Part shown: piece by piece, positions 14,153 through 20,954 of the stretch | How the letters are laid out: each line of letters begins with the position of its first letter | How positions within the stretch are numbered: position 1 is the first letter of the stretch | Assembly: GCA_035415815.1 (NCBI GenBank) | Contig: DAOOGR010000028.1 | Coordinates: forward strand, 1 to 20,954 | Origin: Rectinema sp003452735 | Lineage (GTDB): Bacteria; Spirochaetota; Spirochaetia; Treponematales; Rectinemataceae | Reading direction: 5' to 3' | Length of the DNA: 20,954 bases | Notes under the pieces: generated by a model | What the model saw: only the letters and a program-made list of their open reading frames with translations | What the model was told of the DNA's origin: nothing | Databases searched by the model: none | Position numbers and translations under genes: made by a program

Positions 14153-15064
14153 TATAAAGCGATTTGCGCGCTACTGATAATTTTTCTAGGGGTTGGAGGG
14201 CTAGGGTATTCAGAGAGCAAAAAAGATCCTATCAAAGTCGCGGTGAGTATTCCGCCAATGAAGGAATGGGTGAACCGTATCGCGGGGGACAGAGCTGAAG
14301 TCATCGTCATAATGCCTCCAGGCTCGAATCCTCATTCTTTTGAACCCTCGCCTCGCCAGCTTGCCGAATTAGGAACAGCAAAGCTATGGTTTTCCATCAA
14401 CGTAGACTTTGAGTATTCTTTTAAGCCGAAATTGCGCTCTATGTTTCCAAAGCTTCAAATAGTCGATGTAACGAAGAATGTCCAGTTCCGAAGGCTCCGG
14501 CCTACTGAACAGGAGCATGATGAAGAAGCGGCTGAAGGACACTCTGAAAATATAGATCCGGCTCTCCAGAACCGAGATCAGCATACATGGCTTGGCATCG
14601 AACAGGCCAAGGCAGAGATAAAGGTAATCCAAGACAGCTTTATAGCAATAGACCCTGAAGGGAGAGAACTATACAAAAGCAATTGTCAAAATTATCTAAA
14701 AGATATAGATATAGTATACTCAACATTGAAGACAAAGCTGGCACCGCTTTCTGGCGCTAAAGTATTTGTATATCACCCTGCATTTGGCTATTTCCTTGAC
14801 ATGTTCGATATCGAACAGGTTGCAGTCGAGCTAGGCGGCAAGGAACCGACACAGAAAGAGCTTTACGCTCTCATAGATCTTGCAAAAAAAGAAAAAGCCC
14901 GCGCAGTTTTTACTCAGGCCCAATTCTCCGAAAGCGCTGCAAAAGCCATCGCAAGCGCAATAGGAGCTGCGGTAATGCCGATTGATCCTCTGGCCGCTGA
15001 TTGGCTGAATAATTTGTCCAGAATAGGCCAGGCTCTGTCTACGGCAATAGCCAAAGGAGAATAG
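14141..15064 (+). CDS. znuA: Zinc/manganese ABC importer, substrate-binding protein
   Basis: Cluster A-I periplasmic metal-binding protein that delivers Zn2+ (or Mn2+) to ZnuBC. I start it at ATG 14141 (307 residues), where a signal sequence begins (Lys4, Lys6, hydrophobic 7-21); an open frame runs 39 codons further upstream to a TTG, but that part looks unlike a leader. All four metal ligands are visible: His65 (GSNPHSFEPSP), His148 (DQHTWLG), His212 (YHPAFGYF) and Asp282 (PIDPLA). The His/acid-rich loop typical of zinc binders is short (about 121-140, two His). No lipobox is seen, so it may be a soluble or anchored periplasmic protein. znuC follows 1 bp later. Manganese cannot be excluded. 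Confidence 0.9.
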   Translation: MICKYKAICALLIIFLGVGGLGYSESKKDPIKVAVSIPPMKEWVNRIAGDRAEVIVIMPPGSNPHSFEPSPRQLAELGTAKLWFSINVDFEYSFKPKLRSMFPKLQIVDVTKNVQFRRLRPTEQEHDEEAAEGHSENIDPALQNRDQHTWLGIEQAKAEIKVIQDSFIAIDPEGRELYKSNCQNYLKDIDIVYSTLKTKLAPLSGAKVFVYHPAFGYFLDMFDIEQVAVELGGKEPTQKELYALIDLAKKEKARAVFTQAQFSESAAKAIASAIGAAVMPIDPLAADWLNNLSRIGQALSTAIAKGE

Positions 15065-15065
15065 A

Positions 15066-15956
15066 ATGAACCAAGCAGCTCAAAATGAGGCTGCTACGTT
15101 AGGGCAAACCCCAAGCAGCCTAGATTCTATGGATGGCAAGGAGCATGGGGTAATTGTTGAACCTGCTCTGCCTCATCCTCCAGAGAATGTTGCTATCTGG
15201 TGCCATGACCTGAGCTTTAGATATCGCGAGGTAGAGGTATTCAGAAATGTCACCTTTCATGTGCATAGCGGCGAATTCGTCGTGCTCACCGGCAAGAATG
15301 GAGCGGGCAAGAGCACTTTGCTCAAGCTCGTTGTAGGTCTTCTGGAACCACAACAGGGACAAGTTTTGGTATTTGGTGTCTCTCCTCGCAGACGAATTGA
15401 ATCTATAGGCTATGTGCCCCAGCATGCAAGCTTTGACCCGGCTTTTCCCATTCGAGTCGAAGATGTCGTAGGCATGGGGAGGCTTTCTGGACTTTCATAC
15501 ATTTCTAAGGACCAAAAAAGGGGAGATATCGAGTGGGCTATGGAGCAAGCAGAAGTAACAGATCTTCGAGCGCGCCCATTCTCGGCTCTTTCTGGTGGAC
15601 AGAGGCGAAGAGTCCTGGTAGCTCGGGCGCTGGTAGGACATCCAAGGCTCCTTGTGCTGGATGAACCAACGGCAAATATGGATATTGACAGCGAGAATAA
15701 ATTCTTCGAAGTACTGGCTCGCATAAAAATGGGCGCAACGATCCTAATAGCTACCCATGATTCAGATTTTGTGTCAGAACTGGCGGATACTGTTCTATGT
15801 GTAGGCCAGGATTCTGAGCATCCTCACTCTGTACATAGACATGCCATGGAAAAAGCAGAAGACCTGCCAAAAGATATCTATGGAAGCAATATGCTACGAG
15901 TTCGGCACGACATCGAGCTACCCGACGATGCTTGCTGCGAAGGGAAAGACCCATGA
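15066..15956 (+). CDS. znuC: Zinc/manganese ABC importer, ATPase
   Basis: Cytoplasmic ATPase of the metal importer, 296 residues. Seen: Walker A GKNGAGKST (76-84), Q-loop Gln119, signature LSGGQ (175-179), Walker B LLVLDE (195-200) and H-loop His231. AAAGGAG lies 5 nt before the ATG, one base after the znuA stop, so the start is well supported. Odd: about 45 residues precede the ABC domain with no recognisable motif, and the C-terminal tail has four His in eight residues (252-259) and a CysCys pair (290-291), which could bind metal. Overlaps znuB by 4 bp. Confidence 0.93.
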   Translation: MNQAAQNEAATLGQTPSSLDSMDGKEHGVIVEPALPHPPENVAIWCHDLSFRYREVEVFRNVTFHVHSGEFVVLTGKNGAGKSTLLKLVVGLLEPQQGQVLVFGVSPRRRIESIGYVPQHASFDPAFPIRVEDVVGMGRLSGLSYISKDQKRGDIEWAMEQAEVTDLRARPFSALSGGQRRRVLVARALVGHPRLLVLDEPTANMDIDSENKFFEVLARIKMGATILIATHDSDFVSELADTVLCVGQDSEHPHSVHRHAMEKAEDLPKDIYGSNMLRVRHDIELPDDACCEGKDP

Positions 15957-16810
15957 TTAGCTTTTTCCAAGCGGTAATGAATCCTTCGGTTCCCTTTGTT
16001 AGAAATGCTCTTATAGGCAGCGTGTTAGCGGCCTTTTTGTTTGGGATTCTTGGCTCTATGGTCACTGTGCGGCGGATTGCTGGGCTGGCTGGCGCGATTT
16101 CGCATACTGTATTGGGAGGCATAGGGCTTGCTCTCTTTCTTGTTTCGAGAGGTGCTCCTGGGTGGATAAGCCCCATGCTCGGTGCGCTCGTGTTTGCCAT
16201 CCTTGCGGCTATAACGATCAGCATTGTGTCGATAAAGGCAAAACAGCGCGAAGACACGGTGATAAATGCGCTTTGGGCCATCGGTATGAGCCTTGGTGTG
16301 ATTTTTATGGCCAAGACTCCAGGCTATGCGGATCCCATGAGTTATCTCTTCGGCAATATTCTCCTTGTGACTCAAAAAAATCTTTATATTTTAGGAGCGC
16401 TGAACATAATAGTATTGTTGCTTGTAGTGCGATTCTACAGACATATCGAAGCAGCATCTTTTGATGAGGAATTTGCAGCTACCAAAGGTCTGCCGGTTAT
16501 GGCCATTTACCTTTTTTTGCTTCTTATTATCGCGGTTGCGATAGTTATGCTTCAAACCTTTGTGGGTATAGTCATGGTGATAGCAATGCTAACCCTGCCT
16601 GCTGGCACGGCTGGCTTTTTTTCGCACAATCTAGCTGAGATGATGGTGAATTCGAGCATTCTGGCGCTTATATTTTCGGTGCTTGGGCTGATTCTGTCAT
16701 GGGTTTTCGATTTGCCAGCAGGAGCATTGATAGTTCTAATAGCGGGGATGGTCTATATTGGGATTTCGGTGGGCAGAATGCTCCAAGGACGTAGGTCGTC
16801 GAAATCATGA
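15953..16810 (+). CDS. znuB: Zinc/manganese ABC importer, permease
   Basis: ABC-3 family membrane permease, 285 residues with about eight or nine hydrophobic helices. Typical family stretches are SMVTVRRIAGLAGAISH near residues 35-51 and AMLTLPAGTAGFF in the second half (about 213-225). The ATG at 15953 overlaps the znuC stop as ATGA and has an AAGGGA site about 8 nt upstream; a TTG seven codons earlier gives a longer reading but no better ribosome site. Forms the channel of ZnuABC, probably as a homodimer since only one permease gene is present. Confidence 0.93.
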   Translation: MISFFQAVMNPSVPFVRNALIGSVLAAFLFGILGSMVTVRRIAGLAGAISHTVLGGIGLALFLVSRGAPGWISPMLGALVFAILAAITISIVSIKAKQREDTVINALWAIGMSLGVIFMAKTPGYADPMSYLFGNILLVTQKNLYILGALNIIVLLLVVRFYRHIEAASFDEEFAATKGLPVMAIYLFLLLIIAVAIVMLQTFVGIVMVIAMLTLPAGTAGFFSHNLAEMMVNSSILALIFSVLGLILSWVFDLPAGALIVLIAGMVYIGISVGRMLQGRRSSKS

Positions 16811-16843
16811 TTCTCGGAGTCGAGATGAGCAATAGAAAATCAC

Positions 16844-16894
16844 GAGCTCGGCAAGGAAATCGAGTAAAGAGCTCGAGCTAGGAGCTCGGGCCAG
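16844..16894 (+). repeat. GAGCTCG repeats ahead of the Fur-family gene
   Basis: GAGCTCG occurs at 16844-16850, 16869-16875 and 16882-16888. The last two belong to a tandem 13 bp unit (GAGCTCGAGCTAG, GAGCTCGGGCCAG; 11 of 13 identical) ending just before the AGGAG ribosome site. A small inverted repeat (TCTCG-4-CGAGA) lies at 16812-16825. Function unknown; may fold in the mRNA between znuB and the regulator. Confidence 0.5.
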
Positions 16895-16903
16895 GAGAAG
16901 GCA

Positions 16904-17284
16904 ATGACAAAGGCGCGTAATCATGTTCTAGACAGCATTATTCAAGCAACAGAGCCACTCTCTGCGCGTCAACTCTGCGATAAATATAAAAGCGAGCATG
17001 ATCCTGCCACAATCTATCGAGCGCTTCATTTTCTCGAAGAAAAAGGACGCATCGATTCTTTTATTTTATACTGCAATGCGCATGGAACGGAGCGTTATTA
17101 TGTGCTTCACCGGAGCGAACATCGACATTGGTTTCACTGTGAGCGCTGTCATCGCTTTACCGACCTTGGCCAGTGTCAATTCGATGAAATTGTCGCACAG
17201 ATGAGCGCTGAAAAAGGGCTTTCGATAACTTCGCACTCATTTTATGCCATTGGTATATGTGGCGAGTGCCGTAAACATGAATGA
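16904..17284 (+). CDS. Fur-family metal regulator, probable Zur
   Basis: Winged-helix metal-sensing repressor of 126 residues, slightly shorter than typical Fur proteins (about 135-150), with a short N-terminus before the LSARQLCDKY helix. Seen: the recognition-helix region DPATIYRALHFLEEKG (33-48), a His-rich sensing stretch SEHRHWFHCERC (71-82) and two CxxC pairs, Cys79/Cys82 and Cys119/Cys122, which form the structural zinc site. Position after znuACB and the palindromes at the znuA promoter suggest a zinc uptake repressor; a Mn- or Fe-sensor is possible. AGGAG lies 6 nt before the ATG. Probably cotranscribed with znuB, 93 bp upstream. Confidence 0.88.
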   Translation: MTKARNHVLDSIIQATEPLSARQLCDKYKSEHDPATIYRALHFLEEKGRIDSFILYCNAHGTERYYVLHRSEHRHWFHCERCHRFTDLGQCQFDEIVAQMSAEKGLSITSHSFYAIGICGECRKHE

Positions 17285-17351
17285 TGGGCCTTTTTTCTTA
17301 TTGCTGCATACCTTTTATATAGGCGTATTAAAAAAGGAGATTTGACAAAAG

Positions 17352-18353
17352 ATGTCGAAAGAGAAACCTATTCTCATCGAGGATCTTGATCTTAGCCTCC
17401 TCGCAAATATAAAAGAAAAAGACCTAACAGCTCAGGGACTCATGGTTCTCGAAGGGCGCATTGTCATCGAAAAAGCCTTAGAATCTGGTATCGTACCGCG
17501 TTTCTTGGTTTGCACCGAGGCGCAAGAAGAATACTGGCAAAAAAGAACGAAAGAGATTTATGCAATCCAAGATAACGGCGCGGTCAGCGGTGATGATGTT
17601 AGGGAAAGTGTTTTCCCAATGCATATCGTGAGCCATGATTCAGTCTGCAATCTTGTAGATTTTAGATTTCATCGAGGAGCGATAGCTGTTGCGGAAATTC
17701 CACAAATAAAGCCATTTGACCNNNNNNNNNNNNNNNNNNNNNNNNNNNNNNNNNNNNNNNNNNNNNNNNNNNNNNNNNNNNNNNNNNNNNNNNNNNNNNN
17801 NNNNNNNNNNNNNNNNNNNNNAAGTTCTAGAGGAATAGAAATGCCAGAATCCTCAAGATGCAGGCTATATCTCTGCCTCTGGAACGTCACCGATCCTTCG
17901 AATCTGGGCGCTCTCATCCGAACGGCAGTTTGCCTTGGTGCTGCGGCTATCCTTCTGGGTCCAGGCTGCGCCAACCCTTATTACCGAAAAACTATCCGCT
18001 CATCTATGGGAAATGTATTTTCTATTCCAATCTGCAGCGTAGATTTGAATACCTTGGAAACACTAGATCGACAGGGCGCTAAGTTAATAGCAGCAGCATT
18101 GACAGAAAAAGCCATAAAACCACAAGAGCTGAAATTTGCTTTTTCGCGCCAGACCAGCGAGAATTCACCCGCACTAGACTATTGCTCCAATTCTGTTATC
18201 CTTTTATTGGGCAACGAGGGCTATGGACTTCCTACAGAAGTGTTGGCTCTTACGGATATCCAGGTGTGCATCCCAATGGCTGCTGGCAGCGATTCTCTCA
18301 ATGTCGCCGTAGCAGGAGGAATACTAATGTATGAGATTGTTCGATCGTTTTGA
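17352..18353 (+). CDS. SpoU/TrmH-family RNA 2'-O-methyltransferase, interrupted by assembly gap
   Basis: SAM-dependent SPOUT methyltransferase for rRNA or tRNA ribose. The C-terminal half shows all three family motifs: NVTDPSNLGALIRTA, then LLLGNEGYGLP and IPMAAGSDSLNVAVAGG, which build the trefoil knot. The N-terminal 123 codons resemble the substrate-binding part (LMVLEGRIVIEKALESG). Between them are 100 N (17722-17821), so the central 33 codons are unknown. Both parts share a frame with 100 placeholder bases, but real gap size is unknown, so the join is not proven. AAGGAG is 12 nt before the ATG, fairly long. The exact target nucleotide cannot be told. Confidence 0.8.
   Translation: MSKEKPILIEDLDLSLLANIKEKDLTAQGLMVLEGRIVIEKALESGIVPRFLVCTEAQEEYWQKRTKEIYAIQDNGAVSGDDVRESVFPMHIVSHDSVCNLVDFRFHRGAIAVAEIPQIKPFDXXXXXXXXXXXXXXXXXXXXXXXXXXXXXXXXXXSSRGIEMPESSRCRLYLCLWNVTDPSNLGALIRTAVCLGAAAILLGPGCANPYYRKTIRSSMGNVFSIPICSVDLNTLETLDRQGAKLIAAALTEKAIKPQELKFAFSRQTSENSPALDYCSNSVILLLGNEGYGLPTEVLALTDIQVCIPMAAGSDSLNVAVAGGILMYEIVRSF
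17722..17821. other. Assembly gap (100 N)
   Basis: A run of exactly 100 N, the usual placeholder for a scaffold gap of unknown size. It lies inside the SpoU-type gene. Real missing sequence may be longer or shorter, and the linkage of 1-17721 with 17822-20954 rests on scaffolding. Confidence 0.97.
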
Positions 18354-18410
18354 CTCTTATGCTAATTTTAGGGTATTAAATGAGTCTTGAAAGTTCTACT
18401 TATTTGTGGC

Positions 18411-18439
18411 CCCCTAATTATCTGAAATAAGAATAGGGG
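18411..18439. terminator. Weak inverted repeat between convergent genes
   Basis: CCCCTA (18411-18416) and TAGGGG (18434-18439) can pair across a 17 nt loop in the gap between the convergent methyltransferase and hydroxyproline dehydratase genes. No T-run follows on either strand, so it is at best a weak bidirectional terminator. Confidence 0.25.
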
Positions 18440-18459
18440 CAGAGCAAAGCCAAGCAGGG

Positions 18460-20820
18460 TCAGAGTGCCTGCTGCGCCGTCCGACTTATGATTTCTTCCT
18501 GGTGGTTTCGATCGAGGTCGACGAAATAATCCGAATATCCGGCTACACGCACAAGAAGGTTGCGGTAGTTTTCGGGCTTTTTTTGAGCCTCTCGCAGCGT
18601 TTTTGTATCGACGACATTGAATTGAATATGATGACCACCTAGTCGGAAAAAAGTCTTTATTAGACTTGTCAGATTATCGATACCTTTTTCTCCTTCTAGC
18701 GTCTGAGGAAGAAAACGCTGGTTTAGAAGACAACCACCAGTTTTTGCCGAATCTATTTTTGCAAGGCTTTTGATCACCGCGGTTGGCCCATTTCGGTCGG
18801 CTCCCTGTGCTGGAGATGCTCCGTCGGATATTGGAGAATGCGCATGTCTTCCGTCAGGGCTTGCTCCGGTCTTTAGTCCAAAGTATACATGGCAGGTCGT
18901 GGATAATAGGTCGATGTGATAGGTGCCGCCCCTAGGGGAAGCTCTTCCATCGATCGCCCCGAACCAGCTATTAAAAACACGCCGAGCAATGGAGTCGGCT
19001 GCTTCATCATCGTTTCCGAAGCGTGGCGTTTTGTTCGCCATAAGGAGCCTTAGACTCTCATTTTCTTGCCAATCCGAGGATAGAGCGCTGAGAAGCTCAT
19101 TCCAATTTATATCTTTCTTTTCATATATGTGAGTCTTAATGGCAGATAGCGAGTCGGTCATTGTCCCGAGTCCGCAGCATTGTATATAGTCCGTATTATA
19201 CCGCGCTCCGCCATTGTAATAATCCTTTCCCTTGGCGATACAGTCGGCTACCACAGAAGACAAGAAAGGCGCTGGCGCATACTCTGCGAACATGCGGTCT
19301 AGATAATTCGAAACCCTTACTTTTATATCGACGACATATTTCAGCTGGCGTTCAAAGGCAGCATATAACTCCTCGAAGGTCTGGAAACTGGATGGATCCC
19401 CTGTCCTAAGCCCAATCGCCTTGCCGCTTAATGGATCGATGCCATTGTTGAGAACGAGCTCTAGTATCTTTGGAGAATTGAGATATCCATGGAGAAGATA
19501 AGCCTCTTTGCCAAAGCAACCGGTCTCGATGCAACCAGAAATACCGCCTTCACGAGCATCTTCGATTCTTTTGCCCATTCCAAGTTGAGCCATTATGACT
19601 TCGTCCGCATTGAAAAACGAAGGATAGCCCGATCCGCGGCGAGCGACTTTGCATGCAGTCTTTAAGAGCCGCTCCGGCGTTTTTGCGCTTACCTGAAGAT
19701 TGGCTTGTGGTTGCAGAAGCTGTAGCTCATCCAGCACCTCGAGCGCAAGATAAGATACCTCGTTAGATCCATCCGAGCCATCAGGCCTTAGACCCCCAAG
19801 ATTTATGTTAGTGAAATCATTGTATGTTCCGCTTTCGGCAGCCGTAACACCAACTTTAGGCGGCGCCGGCGTGTTGTTCACCTTGATCCAGAAACAAGAC
19901 AGGAGCTCTTTAGCCTTTTCCCTATCGAGCATTCCGTTCAGGAGGTCTTGCTCATAGAATGGCGATAGATGCTGATCGAAGTGCCCCGGACTCATTGCGT
20001 CCCAGCCATTTAGTTCGGTAATGGTGCCAAGGTGTACAAACCAATACATCTGTATAGCTTCCCAGAAATTACGAGGAGCCTCTGCGGGCACTCTGCGACA
20101 GACCTCGGCAATCTGCCTAAGCTCGGCGGCACGCCTTGGATTGGATTCAGAGCTGGCCATAGAATCTGCAAGAATCGCATGACGCTCGGCAAAGAGGATT
20201 GCAGCTCTGCACGCGATATCCATAGCCTTGAGTTCTTCATCTTTAGCCAGAACATCGGGGTCTTTGTCCCAGTCCAAGGCTGCCCTTGTGGCGGCAATCT
20301 CTATGAGCCTAGCATTCATGCCTTTGCTGTATATAGAGCCATCTAGGGCAGTATGGCCCGGAGCTCTCTGCTCCATGAATTCGGTGAATAGCCCTGCCTC
20401 ATAGAGATCCTTCCATTCATTTGGTATCTCCGCAAATGCTCTATCGCGAAGGCTTCTGCCTCTCCAGTAAGGAATCACCTTTGTTTTGTAGATTTCCATA
20501 TCCTCTGCGGAAACCGAGTAGCTTGTCATCTGTCTGGAATCGAGAATTCGCAGGTCCTCTTCGGAATGGCAGGTCAATTCTGGAAAGGTAGATACGGCTT
20601 TGGGCTTGGGCCCTCGCTCTCCTACTATGAGCTCATCCGGACCAATATAGATAGTCTTCTTTTCGCATAGATTATAGAAGTTCATTGCCCTGAGCACAGG
20701 CATCGAAACACGGCCATACCATTCCTTATAGAACTCGGTAGTCAATAATGCTCGCTCAGCCGAAAAACTTGGTTTGGCATTGAAACTCTCTTCTCTAAGA
20801 TGTCTTATTTTTTCGTTCAT
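18460..20820 (-). CDS. hypD: trans-4-hydroxy-L-proline dehydratase (glycyl radical enzyme)
   Basis: Oxygen-sensitive glycyl radical enzyme that dehydrates trans-4-hydroxy-L-proline to pyrroline-5-carboxylate, which P5C reductase can turn into proline. (Not the hydrogenase-maturation HypD.) With the ATG at 20820 the protein has 786 residues. Seen: thiyl-radical Cys430 and Glu432 in SGCIETGCFGKEAY, glycyl radical Gly761 in RVAGYSDYF, Phe148 and His156 in TEFMEQRAPGHT, Asp274 (NGWDAM), Ser330 and Phe336, Tyr446 and Thr641. As I recall the Clostridioides difficile enzyme, these all match its active site with a constant offset of four. GGAGGT lies 4 nt before the ATG; a TTG four codons upstream is inside that ribosome site and is rejected. 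No P5C reductase gene is in the window. Confidence 0.9.
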   Translation of the reverse strand: MNEKIRHLREESFNAKPSFSAERALLTTEFYKEWYGRVSMPVLRAMNFYNLCEKKTIYIGPDELIVGERGPKPKAVSTFPELTCHSEEDLRILDSRQMTSYSVSAEDMEIYKTKVIPYWRGRSLRDRAFAEIPNEWKDLYEAGLFTEFMEQRAPGHTALDGSIYSKGMNARLIEIAATRAALDWDKDPDVLAKDEELKAMDIACRAAILFAERHAILADSMASSESNPRRAAELRQIAEVCRRVPAEAPRNFWEAIQMYWFVHLGTITELNGWDAMSPGHFDQHLSPFYEQDLLNGMLDREKAKELLSCFWIKVNNTPAPPKVGVTAAESGTYNDFTNINLGGLRPDGSDGSNEVSYLALEVLDELQLLQPQANLQVSAKTPERLLKTACKVARRGSGYPSFFNADEVIMAQLGMGKRIEDAREGGISGCIETGCFGKEAYLLHGYLNSPKILELVLNNGIDPLSGKAIGLRTGDPSSFQTFEELYAAFERQLKYVVDIKVRVSNYLDRMFAEYAPAPFLSSVVADCIAKGKDYYNGGARYNTDYIQCCGLGTMTDSLSAIKTHIYEKKDINWNELLSALSSDWQENESLRLLMANKTPRFGNDDEAADSIARRVFNSWFGAIDGRASPRGGTYHIDLLSTTCHVYFGLKTGASPDGRHAHSPISDGASPAQGADRNGPTAVIKSLAKIDSAKTGGCLLNQRFLPQTLEGEKGIDNLTSLIKTFFRLGGHHIQFNVVDTKTLREAQKKPENYRNLLVRVAGYSDYFVDLDRNHQEEIISRTAQQAL

Positions 20821-20840
20821 AGCTACCTCCAATAGGATTG

Positions 20841-20954
20841 CTAACCACCTATCGTCACTGAAATTCCTGCGGCTTCGAATATCGAGACAGCCCTGTCGAT
20901 AGATTCAGTAGAAGGAATAGCTGTCCCGCTCATCGCGTATTCTTGCCGCCGCAA
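20841..20954 (-). CDS. C-terminal end of probable glycyl radical activating enzyme, partial
   Basis: On the minus strand an open frame enters from the window edge and ends at TAG (20841-20843), 20 bp before the hydroxyproline dehydratase start. The 37 visible codons include the stretches SGTAIPSTESIDRA and FEAAGISVTIGG. Ending in a Gly-x-x-Val-x-Ile-Gly-Gly pattern preceded by a Pro-containing linker and amphipathic helix is typical of radical SAM activases of glycyl radical enzymes. Its place directly upstream of the dehydratase supports the role of installing the glycyl radical. The catalytic CxxxCxxC part lies outside the window, so the call rests on tail and context. Confidence 0.6.
   Translation of the reverse strand: MRRQEYAMSGTAIPSTESIDRAVSIFEAAGISVTIGG

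Noticed and set aside
15751..16314. 187-codon open frame on the minus strand inside znuC/znuB
   Set aside because: Antisense to two well-supported ABC genes, low-complexity translation, no ribosome site or recognisable family.
20821..20832. TTG start four codons upstream for the hydroxyproline dehydratase
   Set aside because: The TTG overlaps the GGAGGT ribosome site that serves the ATG at 20820.
1..20954. CRISPR arrays, tRNA or rRNA genes, insertion sequences, prophage or defence islands
   Set aside because: None seen: no regularly spaced long repeats, no cloverleaf or rRNA-like segments, no transposase, integrase or toxin-antitoxin-like genes.

Overview
The window is a gene-dense stretch of a bacterial chromosome, probably a metagenome or draft scaffold, since it contains one run of exactly 100 N (17722-17821). 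Gene content suggests an anaerobic or microaerobic bacterium, and I lean towards Spirochaetota: a GT4 and a GT28-type glycolipid glycosyltransferase side by side, an ABC metal importer with a Fur-family regulator, a periplasmic TPR protein and a glycyl radical enzyme. The phylum is an inference from gene style, not from a marker gene. No rRNA, tRNA, CRISPR array, phage or insertion sequence is visible, and no gene-free stretch exceeds 300 bases.

Layout. 29-1450 is a DHA2-type drug exporter that meets tpx (thiol peroxidase) tail to tail with an 85 bp overlap. tpx and a secreted metallo-beta-lactamase-fold protein lie on the minus strand (1366-2742). Two convergent glycosyltransferases follow (2937-5264), probably for membrane glycolipids, with a deoxynucleoside kinase behind the second one (5354-6010). 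6175-10456 is a plus-strand amino-sugar operon: exported TPR protein, nagA, nagB and an EamA-type transporter. A MarC-family membrane protein stands alone at 10621-11229. A divergent sugar-type cluster follows: MFS permease plus acylphosphatase on the minus strand, and a LacI regulator on the plus strand (11320-13970). 14141-17284 is a zinc/manganese uptake operon (znuA-znuC-znuB) followed by a Fur-family repressor. A SpoU-type RNA methyltransferase, broken by the assembly gap, occupies 17352-18353. On the minus strand, 18460-20954 holds trans-4-hydroxy-L-proline dehydratase (glycyl radical enzyme HypD) and the last 37 codons of its probable activating enzyme.

How they work together. nagA and nagB convert GlcNAc-6-P to GlcN-6-P and then to fructose-6-P. 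znuABC imports metal under a repressor that is probably the adjacent Fur-family protein. The glycyl radical pair starts anaerobic hydroxyproline use. The most notable non-coding signals are: (1) two related palindromes with centres exactly 40 bp apart that bracket the znuA promoter, one of them covering the start codon; (2) several genes without a well-placed Shine-Dalgarno sequence whose start codon lies 6-8 nt after a -10-like hexamer, which suggests leaderless mRNAs; (3) a 9-bp inverted repeat over the -10 region of the TPR-nagAB operon; and (4) an 8-1-8 palindrome at the promoter of the metallo-hydrolase gene. All are sequence patterns only; no experiment or database search stands behind them.
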